A DNA stretch of 64,000 nt from JAJDOD01 sp050299835 (GTDB lineage Bacteria > Pseudomonadota > Alphaproteobacteria > Rhodobacterales > Rhodobacteraceae): contig JBNKWP010000003.1 in NCBI GenBank assembly GCA_050299835.1, positions 124,001 through 188,000 of the forward strand. The letters run 5' to 3'. The position numbers were made by a program, and so were the translations under genes. The stretch's first letter is position 1. The number at the start of each line of letters is the position of its first letter. The notes beneath the pieces are model-generated. The model did no database searches and was not told the DNA's origin. It was given only the letters and a program-made list of their open reading frames with translations. Positions 16,101 to 23,766 of the stretch are shown here, piece after piece.

Positions 16101-18829
16101 AGCGTCAGTGTTTTCCGCTGGCCGTTTGCGGAATAGGCCCGAAACGGCGGATCGAGACCGAGGATCGCGGCCGAGACATCCAGGTCGCCTTTCGGCTCGG
16201 TCGGGCGCAACCAGTTCGGCCGACCGCCGGACAGAAGGGCCAGCGCTTCCTCGGGATCGAACTCCGCGTCCTCGCCATTTGCAGCGCGGTCGCGGAACGC
16301 GGTGAAGGGCGCAGGCGGGCCGACCTGGGCCGGGGTTGCGAAGTAGCTCTCGTCCCGGATGTCGCAACTCCAACCGATCGGAAATGCGGCATTCCTTGGA
16401 GGTAGCAGTGTCAGGCGCGCGGGTTCGTTATCCGTCACGAACACCCGGTGGCCGTCGGCCAGAGGCGGTGCCCGAAGACTGTCTGTGAACGACCTGTTTC
16501 CGGCCAGGCGCAATTGGCGCGCCATATCGACATCGCTGCCCGGGTCGAAATTGCAGGAATACGCGGCAAGCGATGCGGGCGGGAAAGTCATCGCGATCTC
16601 GGCCCTATCGCGCGCATCGGTGAATGTTCCGGTAACTTTGGCGGGCGCGGTGAGGGAAAGGCCCTCCGCCGAGTAAGGCGTCGACCCCGGTTCAGGGATT
16701 GCGTTATTGGAGAGCCGGAACTTGCATGTGTAGTCCGCCTCGGCCTGCAGCCCGGTGACACGCAAGAGCATCGCGCCCCCAAGCTTCGCAAGGTCGTCGA
16801 TCCGGGCCAACTGTCCGGGCGCGACGCTTGCCAGCTGCTCGTCGTCGCCGAAACTGCGTAACACGGCCCGGTTGAAGCCGCTCGTGCAAAACATCAGCCC
16901 CGTCTCTCCGCCTTCGGGCAGGGCGACGAAGATGAAGTCCTCGGCATCGACACCGCCGATCCGGCCGGTCAGGCTGCCATCGAGCGGCATGGCCTGTCTT
17001 CGCCCCGACAGGTGGTCCGGCTCGGGGCCAGCGCCATCCTCTGCGTGGTCTATCCCGAACTCGTAGCGGCCCGAAATGCCCGCAGACTTCGGACCGAGCT
17101 CGAATTCCCAGGCCCCTTCCTGAAAGAGGGCGGTGTAGGTCAGGTCTCCTGTTTCGGGCAAGGCTTCCCCGCGCCCCCAGGCCATCCCGTCATGCCGCAG
17201 TCGAAGGATTGCGCCGCCATCGTCGGGAGGGGACAGGCGCAATGTCAGCGGTGTAGGGCGCGACAGCGACATGAGGAACTGGTCCCTGTCGGTCGCTCCG
17301 TGAAACGCTCCGACGACACTCGACCCCGGGCGCAAACTGGGCGCCGTATCGGTACTGTCGTTCGGTTCGTCTGCGAAGCCCGTTGCCACGGCCCCGAGAT
17401 CGGACAGTCTCAGGGCGTAGGGGCCCGAGCCGCGCAGTTTTGCGACATAGCTTGCCGGCGGCAGGTCGAGGGGAACCACCAATGCGCCATCCTCGGCCGG
17501 CCATTTCCCGATCTGTCTGCCGGTGCCATCCCAAAGTTGCAGATCCCTCAGCCCGACGATGCCGCGCAATTCCCAAATACGGCCGGGTACGGCGATGTCG
17601 AAACGCACGTGATCTGGATCTTCCTCCTGCAACTCGCCGCGCAGGGTCGAGCCGGGGTCGAGGGTCAGGGCGAGTTCCGGAATGTCGTTCGGTTCCCGGT
17701 CGGTATTCGGCAGTTGCGTGGCCGGGGTCAGCGAGACGCTGTAGGGGACCGGCCGGGGACGATCGGCGATTTCGACGGTTATTCCGTAGCCGCCCGACGG
17801 GAGATGCAGCGCCGGGCGCCAGGCGCGCCCATCGACCGCCGTCATGCGCAGAATCGGCGCGCCAATGGCCTCGCTTTCAAGCGCCAGCACCGCCCCGCCC
17901 CCATCGCCAAGTTCGAGCGTCAGATCGAAAATGCCGGGTTCTTCGAGGTCGAACCGCATCTGGTCCCGATCCCGAGGGGCGTAGGCATGGGCCTCGAAGC
18001 GCCGGCCTTCGGGACCGATCACGCCAAGGGACTGGGGCGCGCCGCCTTCGCCGGAACTGTTGGGCTCACGCTCATCCCGCGGATCGTCGGCCGGCGTAAC
18101 CCGGAGGAGGAGCGGCGCCGGAACGTCCCTCGGCTGTGACGGGAGCCGGATGTCCATGCGCAGTGGTTCGTCGAAGCTGAAGGGGAATATCCCGCCCGGG
18201 CCAACTGCGTTCGGGCCGAGTTGCAGGACCGGTCCCGCACCGGGCGGCGCAATCGCCTCAAGCCGCAGCGGTCCGGCATCGGGGGCCTGAAGCGTGATCG
18301 ACATCGACGTCTCGGGAACCAGGTTCAGAAGTTCTCCGGGGACAAGGGAAAGCGGGCTCTCTCTGCTCCGGGCCTGCAGATCGTTCATGTCGACCGTGGT
18401 TGCGTCGGTTATCGGCGCGATCAGGTTGAGGAATACAGTCTGCGGGGCCGCCGAGGCCGCCTGAAGCAGGTAACGGCTGCCCGATTCAAGCAGCAGATTG
18501 TCCATATCCGGCGCGCGCAGGGCAGTTCCGTCGCGGCGCAAGAGTTTCACAGCGCCACTGTCGCTAGCGAACGAATGCAGCAGGAGGGCGCCCGGATGCG
18601 CCATTTGAAGCCGATAATGTCCGGTTTCTTCGACGGCAAGCCAGATGAACTGGTTGCTGAACCGGTCGGGTGCAATGTCGCCGGGCCGGGAAATGGTGTC
18701 GAGCGTCGTAAAATCCGGGGCGCCCTGAGCCCTGGCGATGCCGCCGGTAGCGGAGACGGCAAGCGAGAGGGCAAAGCCGAGGCACGCACGTCTCGCAATC
18801 TTGCGGCACTGTCTTCGGATGGTCTCCAT
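13103..18829 (-). CDS. Giant exported VWA-domain protein with PPC-like repeats, 1908 aa
   Basis: The N-terminus has a basic region and signal peptide ending near ARAQG (about residue 35). At least four repeats beginning with an EPN or EPD motif (about residues 254, 378, 487 and 600) have the look of pre-peptidase C-terminal (PPC) beta-sandwiches. Residues about 1055-1150 resemble a discoidin/F5-8C carbohydrate-binding fold. Two von Willebrand A domains follow: the first with DTSGSV near 1455, the second with MIDAS DASGSM near 1660 and VTDGDETCDG. VWA domains bind metal and protein ligands, so this is probably a surface adhesion or assembly protein. I chose the ATG at 18829 because it directly precedes the signal peptide. 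Both flanks carry IS6 remnants. Confidence 0.82.
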   Translation of the reverse strand: METIRRQCRKIARRACLGFALSLAVSATGGIARAQGAPDFTTLDTISRPGDIAPDRFSNQFIWLAVEETGHYRLQMAHPGALLLHSFASDSGAVKLLRRDGTALRAPDMDNLLLESGSRYLLQAASAAPQTVFLNLIAPITDATTVDMNDLQARSRESPLSLVPGELLNLVPETSMSITLQAPDAGPLRLEAIAPPGAGPVLQLGPNAVGPGGIFPFSFDEPLRMDIRLPSQPRDVPAPLLLRVTPADDPRDEREPNSSGEGGAPQSLGVIGPEGRRFEAHAYAPRDRDQMRFDLEEPGIFDLTLELGDGGGAVLALESEAIGAPILRMTAVDGRAWRPALHLPSGGYGITVEIADRPRPVPYSVSLTPATQLPNTDREPNDIPELALTLDPGSTLRGELQEEDPDHVRFDIAVPGRIWELRGIVGLRDLQLWDGTGRQIGKWPAEDGALVVPLDLPPASYVAKLRGSGPYALRLSDLGAVATGFADEPNDSTDTAPSLRPGSSVVGAFHGATDRDQFLMSLSRPTPLTLRLSPPDDGGAILRLRHDGMAWGRGEALPETGDLTYTALFQEGAWEFELGPKSAGISGRYEFGIDHAEDGAGPEPDHLSGRRQAMPLDGSLTGRIGGVDAEDFIFVALPEGGETGLMFCTSGFNRAVLRSFGDDEQLASVAPGQLARIDDLAKLGGAMLLRVTGLQAEADYTCKFRLSNNAIPEPGSTPYSAEGLSLTAPAKVTGTFTDARDRAEIAMTFPPASLAAYSCNFDPGSDVDMARQLRLAGNRSFTDSLRAPPLADGHRVFVTDNEPARLTLLPPRNAAFPIGWSCDIRDESYFATPAQVGPPAPFTAFRDRAANGEDAEFDPEEALALLSGGRPNWLRPTEPKGDLDVSAAILGLDPPFRAYSANGQRKTLTLALANDAGEARIVDVALRPLVDGWRVAGKLAPQELAAGEQSEVSFTLEIPPMQSPLADPALELRLNSGQGEKTLIVPVALALSSDESGPFRFWSIPEPLRGALDPMALQFGARLTALDGVEVDDQTAEKHGFLHDGEALHSDIPAKLTARSLTFALASPATITGLRLHLRSTTPRQDWPDRVALELSPDGESFTPVLDIRPTGSDRPQVFALPDPMPASHARIRLFGCQGMADCQRISLSDIGLTGSADWSPPEPVNIASPLHGGHVITAWNEGGSSRDEHPFRLGWNAALLVPGQSVPIERATPVRGDRIIAIVGFHKNRAARIDRVEWRGDAGDDERTAPIAVSASRSGAGGPWTPIGALTPPAPGATSGVLKLDAPIWTRALRFELERNAEGNRAGPDQIAVFEADGAPSVLGLWEDDRPDAAYEAIEAPATAPVPEPTGGADAGHAKSLDPGATVASSVQIERNEDWWQITVPDGLPQELSLEFSGQSRPEIAWALYDADGAEIPLARADSDRGLILTAPLPPGTYRLRIFEPPRSIVISWDTSGSVGAYVPRTLAAVRTWSNALLPGRDALQLLPFGRTEFLLHEWAERPEDVYPALGKLPLSPSSDAEAAIGVASEALADRTGARGIVIITDAETSQAARVWEPLLSAAPRVVALSIHSSDSKSVEIMQDWATLNGGLFHRVTSHIGLSDGLDMAAALFRGPKGYRMNVGLTQAKEPEGTGTLIVTAAPEGQAPEPTGGLEVILDASGSMLKRMPDGTRRIAVAHDALSSLVRDVVPAGTPFAFRAFGLEVDACRSELMLPLEPLDPVVAEQAIRDVPAINLAKTAIADSLKLAAEDLAPLDPPRVVVLVTDGDETCDGDVAATIDEIGASGIDLHLNIVGFAIDDASLAETFADWAQRAGGRYLAAGDAEGLVQAVTEATEPSFELTRLFLDGREEPAGFAKIGREMPLPAGRYRLSPIQTATGAPLIVEISDARVTPIRYDTDGLTPEALP

Positions 18830-19056
18830 CGGTTGAACCTGTCGGGACTGGCGGCCAAGGGCATCATGCACCGCAACCGTAGACCATGCAAATGCTGGCA
18901 TGTTGCTGCCAATTGGAAAAATCGCAGCGCCTCTGGGTGTGCTGTCAGCCAAGGGCGAATGACTCTGTCTTTTTTTTTGGGGGGCGCAGTTCGCGCCGTT
19001 TTGGGTGCTGTCAGACGGATTCGAACTGGTCTCGGATTGGATAGTGGTACTGCCCC
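18830..19056. other. Upstream region of the giant VWA gene
   Basis: About 227 bases without a gene, containing the promoter side of the giant gene. A T9 tract directly followed by G6 lies at 18970-18984, a homopolymer pair prone to slippage. Whether this affects expression cannot be told. The region ends at an IS6 remnant. Confidence 0.4.
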
Positions 19057-19380
19057 TTAATCCGCACAAAGTTGGCGCCACTCAGCCAGTGCAGCGGCAC
19101 GGTTTAGTTTGAAATTTTGTCTGGAATAGAGGCTGCGCTCCGAGTTGAAGAGGGTGCAGACAGAGGCGTGGACGGAAACGAATTTCTGCAAACTTCGCAA
19201 CCGCCGGAAGCGCTGCATCGCTCCTTCCCTTCGTCGGAATGGAAAGTAAGAATTCTCGGCGAGATTGTTCAGCCAGCGACCAGTATCCTGTCGTTCAGCG
19301 TTGCCGATTTCCTTCATCGCAGCCAGGCAGATGATTTCGGGCGAGGCGCGAAAGTAGCGAAATGGGCTGCGTTTGGTCAT
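19057..19380 (-). pseudogene. IS6-family transposase with large internal in-frame deletion, 107 aa
   Basis: The first about 22 residues (MTKRSPFRYFRASPEII) are the true N-terminus of an IS6 transposase. They are joined in frame to the C-terminal third beginning near RQDTGRWLNNLAENS. Both catalytic aspartates are deleted and only the Glu region (NNLAENSYFPFRRRE) stays. The product could still be made but cannot transpose. It is in the same orientation as the copies at 10090 and 25270. Confidence 0.85.
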
Positions 19381-19446
19381 GAGGCAATGCTACGGAACCG
19401 CCCTGCCCTCCTTGGCGTGCCCCCATCGGGTGGTCCGGTTTGATTG

Positions 19447-19800
19447 TTAGTGCATCGTCGGTCTCTGGTCCATTAGAACGATGCTTTCGGGCGCGGGCGG
19501 ACGATAGCCCAATGAGCTGTGCGGCCTGACCGTGTTGTGGTGGATGCGCCATTGCTCGATCAGGATTTGCGCCTCTCTCAGGCCGCAGAAGATTTCGCCG
19601 TTGAGCAGTTCGTCCCGGAACCGGGCATTGAAGCTCTCGCAGTATCCGTTTTCCCATGGTGAGCCCGGTTCAATCTACGCGGTCTTTGCGCCGACAGCGG
19701 CGATCCTGCACGAAGTTATAGGACCAAACGTGGTTGGGCCTTTCGGGTCGCAGACGCACACACGATCCATCGTTCAGCCAGAAGCGTTGCTGCGGCTTCA
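19447..19800 (-). pseudogene. IS3-family OrfB remnant with internal deletion
   Basis: Two parts of an IS3-type OrfB are visible. The rightmost part (about 19675-19800) reads LNDGSCVRLRPERPNHVWS, the region leading into the catalytic core. The left part (19447 to about 19655) reads ENGYCESFNARFRDELL through NTVRPHSSLGYRPP to the stop at 19447. The middle of the catalytic domain is missing and the parts are out of frame. It abuts the end of the glycosyltransferase gene, which may have lost its natural downstream sequence here. Confidence 0.8.
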
Positions 19801-21450
19801 CATGACAGTTTGCAGACTTGATGCTGTCCAGATTCCAAGTTCGCTGCCCGAAACACGCCGATGAAAAATTGGTTCGGCGCTCGTTTCCAGTTTGGCCAGC
19901 GGCACGATAATAAGCCCTTCAGGGTGGCTCGCCGCCCAACGGGCCAGGTCGTCGCGGTCCATGGGCAGAAATACTGGCGTCTCAAAGCGCGCAAGGAAGT
20001 TGAACTCGGCATGGTAGGGCCGACCGAACCAGGCAATGTCGATTCCTTTCCTGTCGCGCAAAAAGTCGGCAAAGTCCTCGATGGTGAATTCGGATCGTAA
20101 TGGCATGAACGCAATCGAAACGTTGATGGCAGCCAGGAGAACCGCCGTCCAAAGGCTGGCCGCGAAAAGGGATTTCCCCAAGGCGGCCGTGAGCGATACG
20201 ATTGCGATGACCGACATCAGGCCAAGACAGACTCCGATGTCTGCGGGAAGCCATGGAGGAAGTGGCGTATCGCTCACCGCTCGGGTCGCGACGAGGATTG
20301 CGATCACCAGCACCGCGATGAGCGGTAGAACAAAGACAAGACCGTCCGTCGCCCGGCGCGGTTTCCCGCTCAAGGCAAACGCGATCAGAAGTCCGGCGGC
20401 AGGCAGTTCCGGCAGAAGATAATGTGCCTGCTTGCTGGCGATGAGGCTGAACGCGACGAACGCTGCGGCGATGTGTATGGCGAGAAAACGCACCTGAGGA
20501 GTGTAGAGGTCCACTGTGCGCAGCGCCCGCCAGAGGCCGAAATGCAGCGACCATGGAAAGAGATAGACCGGCACCAGCGCCAGGAAAAACCAGACCGGTC
20601 TTTCATGCGCGAACGCATTCGCGACCCGTCCCGCCGTTTGCGTCCAGATGAGTTCGTGCCGATAGGCGTCGCCTCCGGCAAGGATTGCCGGCACCAACCA
20701 GGCAGCGACAATGCCAAATGCGATCAGCACCATGGTCCCCAGTCCCCTCAGGACCCGGGCACCGGAAGCGCCCTGAGGCCGCCAGACGGGAAGCAGGACC
20801 AGCAAAGGTGCCGTGTGCACCAGTATGACGGGACCCTTGGCCAACACGCCAAGCCCGAGTGCGGCACCCGAAAGGGTCCAATAGGCAAAGCGCTCCTCCA
20901 CCGCCGCCTGCCAAAGCCCGATCAGGAACAGAAGCGACGCCGTTGTCAGCATTGCATCGAACATCGTGAGCCCGGAGAAAAGTCCGTAAACGAAAAGCGA
21001 CGCCAGAACGAGCACCGCGTCCTGCGCGACGTCGTGGTCCCGGAAAAGCGTCAGGGCCAACCGATGCGTGAGATAGAGGTTCAGCAGCGCGAATGCAGGT
21101 CCGACGCATCGCGCGGCGAACTCCGAGACGCCGGTGACCCACCAGACAAGGTTGATGAGCCAGAACAGAAGCGGCGGCTTATGCGCATAGGTCTCGCCGT
21201 TCATGTGCGGCACGAGATAGTCGCCGGTCAGATGCATTTCCCAGGCGACGGACAGGTAGCGCGTCTCGTCTATCGGCAGGAGCGGCCTGAGCAGGACACC
21301 GGTGAAAAACACCAATGCGAGGATCAGGGCGATGCTCCAGGCCCTGGCTGCAGGTCTCTGCCTGACGACGGGCCTGAAAGGATGGCGCGGCCGAAGCCAA
21401 TCCACGCTGTGAGAAGCCGCAGCGCCCCGCTGGTCCGGATCGACAGTCAT
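19798..21450 (-). CDS. ArnT-like GT39 membrane glycosyltransferase, 550 aa
   Basis: A polytopic membrane protein with about 11-13 hydrophobic helices. The early periplasmic loop carries LLPIDETRYLSVAWEM with the conserved acidic DE motif of the GT39/ArnT family, followed by HKPPLLFWLINL, also a family hallmark. Such enzymes move a sugar from a polyprenyl-phosphate carrier to lipid A or protein. I prefer the ATG at 21450, which overlaps the stop of the 63-aa gene (ATGA) and has GGAAAG upstream, over a GTG 18 bases earlier. The C-terminus ends at an IS3 remnant and may be slightly altered. Possible roles are envelope charge modification or glycan decoration. Confidence 0.88.
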   Translation of the reverse strand: MTVDPDQRGAAASHSVDWLRPRHPFRPVVRQRPAARAWSIALILALVFFTGVLLRPLLPIDETRYLSVAWEMHLTGDYLVPHMNGETYAHKPPLLFWLINLVWWVTGVSEFAARCVGPAFALLNLYLTHRLALTLFRDHDVAQDAVLVLASLFVYGLFSGLTMFDAMLTTASLLFLIGLWQAAVEERFAYWTLSGAALGLGVLAKGPVILVHTAPLLVLLPVWRPQGASGARVLRGLGTMVLIAFGIVAAWLVPAILAGGDAYRHELIWTQTAGRVANAFAHERPVWFFLALVPVYLFPWSLHFGLWRALRTVDLYTPQVRFLAIHIAAAFVAFSLIASKQAHYLLPELPAAGLLIAFALSGKPRRATDGLVFVLPLIAVLVIAILVATRAVSDTPLPPWLPADIGVCLGLMSVIAIVSLTAALGKSLFAASLWTAVLLAAINVSIAFMPLRSEFTIEDFADFLRDRKGIDIAWFGRPYHAEFNFLARFETPVFLPMDRDDLARWAASHPEGLIIVPLAKLETSAEPIFHRRVSGSELGIWTASSLQTVM

Positions 21451-21638
21451 CGGAACTTTCCGCCCCACCCGTCCGTCCTGAAGAAGGACGCTCCGGCGAT
21501 GGTCTGGTTGCCGCTATCCCCGAGAAAGAGCCGTGTGTGCCCGATGATGACATCCGGTCCGGCATCGACCGGTCGATCGGTAAGCGCCGCGGTTGGGCCG
21601 ATAAGTGCGCAAAGAGCAAAGATGTGGATCGGGTTCAT
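21447..21638 (-). CDS. Small secreted protein coupled to the GT39 gene, 63 aa
   Basis: Starts at 21638 with an excellent GGAGGT ribosome site. Residues 1-20 (MNPIHIFALCALIGPTAALT) form a signal peptide; the mature part contains DVIIGHTRLFLGDSGNQT and ends KFR. Its stop overlaps the glycosyltransferase start by ATGA. No family is recognised. Being exported and coupled, it may assist or be modified by the glycosyltransferase, or be a short periplasmic factor. The strong ribosome site and overlap make it a real gene. Confidence 0.7.
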   Translation of the reverse strand: MNPIHIFALCALIGPTAALTDRPVDAGPDVIIGHTRLFLGDSGNQTIAGASFFRTDGWGGKFR

Positions 21639-21766
21639 GTCACCTCCGAGAGTCGTGCTCGAAAGCTGTCGAACTGCTGTCCGCCGGACCATCCGACGGA
21701 TGACGGGCCTATGGATGTAGGGCGGGCCGATATGTCATGCGAAAGGAAGAGAGTGCTTTCGCGCGC

Positions 21767-21784
21767 ATCCTACTTTTGTAAGAT
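21767..21784. promoter_or_regulatory. Inverted repeat in the divergent regulator/GT39 promoter region
   Basis: Arms ATCCTAC (21767-21773) and GTAAGAT (21778-21784) around TTTT pair at six of seven positions. It lies about 47 bases before the LuxR-type regulator start and between it and the divergent small-protein/GT39 genes, a natural place for an operator. The binding protein is not known. Confidence 0.4.
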
Positions 21785-21830
21785 GGGCGTCAAGGGGAAG
21801 CCCTGCAACGTGGGGCACGAGAGGTGAGCC

Positions 21831-22394
21831 ATGAGAATTTCGCCCAGAACCGTGATCTACGTATTTTCGCTCGCCTGCGCACTGACTGCGCTTTTCAGTC
21901 TGCTCGACATCCTCCTCAACCGTGAAATGATCGGGTTCGGCGATGTCGCGACCGAGTTCGTGGAGATGCTCGTGCTCAGCACCGCCATGATCGTGAGCTC
22001 TTACATGGTCACAAGGCTCGGCAAGCTCGAGTCCGAAACGAAAGACATACGAACGGAGCTTGCCAGCGCAGCCAACGCGCGAAAGGCGTGGCGCGACCAG
22101 AGCGAGCAGTTGATTCAGGGCCTCTCCGCCGCCGTGGCGAACCAGTTCGATGCCTGGGGCCTGACCGACGCCGAAAGCGAGGTCGCCTCGCTCATTCTCA
22201 AGGGAACGGCGCTGAAGGACATCGCGGCCCTTCGCAACACCTCGGAAGCCACCATCAGGCAACAGGCACAATCAGTCTACCGCAAGTCAGGCTTGGGCAA
22301 CCGATCCGAATTGGCGGCCTACTTTCTGGAAGACCTGTTCGACGTTGCAGGCGCGCGCGCTTCTCTGATGAGTGGGGTTGGCACTCCTCATTGA
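21831..22394 (+). CDS. Membrane-anchored LuxR-type HTH regulator, 187 aa
   Basis: Two hydrophobic helices (about 7-27 and 43-62) are followed by a likely coiled coil (65-100) and a LuxR/GerE-type helix-turn-helix (about 108-166: LTDAESEVASLILKGTALKDIA then TIRQQAQSVYRKSGLGNR). There is no receiver domain, so signal input must come through the membrane part. A GAGAGGTGA site precedes the ATG. It is divergent from the secreted peptide/GT39 genes and probably regulates them. Membrane-bound one-component regulators of this design are uncommon but known. Confidence 0.88.
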   Translation: MRISPRTVIYVFSLACALTALFSLLDILLNREMIGFGDVATEFVEMLVLSTAMIVSSYMVTRLGKLESETKDIRTELASAANARKAWRDQSEQLIQGLSAAVANQFDAWGLTDAESEVASLILKGTALKDIAALRNTSEATIRQQAQSVYRKSGLGNRSELAAYFLEDLFDVAGARASLMSGVGTPH

Positions 22395-22549
22395 AGCCGT
22401 TGCCGCGAATGTTGTTTTCTGAACTGCGCGACGAAAACTGGAATGTCGGCAAGGGTGCCAGGAACCCATCAGCCCGTTCTTTTTCGGTGAAGACCTGAGA
22501 CGCGACTTCCCTCCACCTTTGCGGAGAATCCGTCGGTTGATTTCTGGCC

Positions 22550-23405
22550 TCATGCGGCCTTGTTTTCCAGTCTCGATTTCATTGCAAATTCCTTCGGCGT
22601 GAGATTGCCGAGAGATGAGTGTGGTCTGTGTCGGTTGTAGTCCTCCTTCCATGCAGTGATTTTTTCGCGGGCTTCTGCCAGGGATGAGAACAGGGTTTCG
22701 TTCAAAAGCTCATCCCGAAAGCTGCCGTTGAAACTCTCCACGAAGGCGTTTTGCATCGGCTTTCCTGGCGCGATGTAATGCCAGTCGATCCCTGTGTCCT
22801 GGCACCATCTCAGCACCGCCATACTGGTCAGTTCCGTGCCGTTGTCGCTGACAATGGTCTTGGGCCGCCCGCGTCGCCCCATAATCCCCGTCAACTCGCG
22901 GGTGTCGCGCAGCCCGGAAAGCGAGGTGTCCACGACCAAGGCCAGGCATTCCCGGCTGAAATCATCCACGATGGCCAGAACCCGGAACCGTCGCCCGTCG
23001 GTGAAGGCGTCCGAGAGGACGTCTAGGCTCCAGCGTTCATTCGGTCGCTCCGGCACCAGCATCGGCCTGCGTGTCCCGATGGCCCGTTTCCGACCGCCGC
23101 GCTTCCTCACCTGCAGCTTCTCTTCGCGGTAGTGCCGCCGCAGCTTCTTCTGGTTCACCTGCCAGCCCTGTCTCTCAAGCATCACATGCACCCGCCGACA
23201 GCCGAACCGGCGGCGCTCTGCCGCCACCGCTTTCATTGCCTTGCGCAACTCCGCATCGTCCGGGCGCACGCTTTGATACCGCACGCTCGACCGATCGACG
23301 CCCAGAACAGAGCACGCCCGCCGCTGGCTCACCTCGTGCTCTTTGCACAGATGGGCCACAGCATCCCGCTTGGCGCCGGGCGTTACCACTTTCGCGACGC
23401 GACAT
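22550..23405 (-). CDS. IS3-family transposase OrfB (catalytic part)
   Basis: Contains the DDE core of IS3 integrases: WSLDVLSDAF (first Asp), TIVSDNGTEL (second Asp) and NAFVESFNGSFRDELL (Glu), then DYNRHRPHSSLGNLTP at the end. The frame stays open further upstream to about 23530, but recognisable OrfB sequence (KVVTPGAKRDAVAHL) begins at about 23400, where OrfA ends. Translation is expected by programmed frameshift from OrfA to give the OrfAB transposase. No inactivating change is seen. Confidence 0.92.
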
Positions 23406-23649
23406 CCTTCAACATGGCACTGTCGAGCATCTGTTCGGCGAGAAGCTTCTTCAGCTTCGCGTTCTCGTCCTCGAGCGCCTTCAGCCTCCTGGCATCCGAC
23501 ACTTCGAGCCCGCCGAACTTCGCCTTCCATTTGTAGAACGTCGCTGAGCTGATCCCATGCTCCCGGTATACATCCGCCGTCGCCACACCGCTCTCCTGCT
23601 GCTTCAGGATCGCGATGATCTGCTCCTCGCTGAACCTTGATCTCTTCAT
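23383..23649 (-). CDS. IS3-family transposase OrfA, 88 aa
   Basis: A helix-turn-helix DNA-binding protein of the IS3 OrfA type: MKRSRFSEEQIIAILKQQ, then REHGISSATFYKWKAKFGG, followed by a leucine-zipper-like helix (LKALEDENAKLKKLL). It overlaps OrfB, in another frame, at its end as expected for frameshift production of the fusion transposase. The start ATG lies about 65 bases inside the right terminal repeat. Confidence 0.93.
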   Translation of the reverse strand: MKRSRFSEEQIIAILKQQESGVATADVYREHGISSATFYKWKAKFGGLEVSDARRLKALEDENAKLKKLLAEQMLDSAMLKDVASRKW

Positions 23650-23766
23650 TCTGTCCGTCTCCTTCGTTGGGACGAACTCTACCGCAAATTGGAAGAGGAA
23701 ACGGGTCTCAGGTCACGTGGCACTCACTAGGTCACGGAACATCCCCTCTCAGAATAACCTTGTACT

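Larger units (their letters stand above)
22492..23714 (-). mobile_element. IS3-family insertion sequence, apparently complete (1.22 kb)
   Basis: Imperfect terminal inverted repeats of about 33 bases bound it. Both begin GACCTGAGAC (left at 22492, right reading inwards from 23714) and both reach TTTGCGG. Inside are the two overlapping transposase frames typical of the family, both in the minus direction and without visible damage. No clear target duplication is seen at the flanks. It is the only element in this island that looks capable of movement. Confidence 0.88.

Noticed and set aside
13202..18139. Several long plus-strand frames across the giant VWA gene
   Set aside because: They are shadows of the minus-strand gene, which has a signal peptide and recognisable domains.
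18970..18984. Phase-variable promoter switch at the T9G6 tract
   Set aside because: The homopolymers are real, but their position relative to a promoter is unknown; no evidence for switching.
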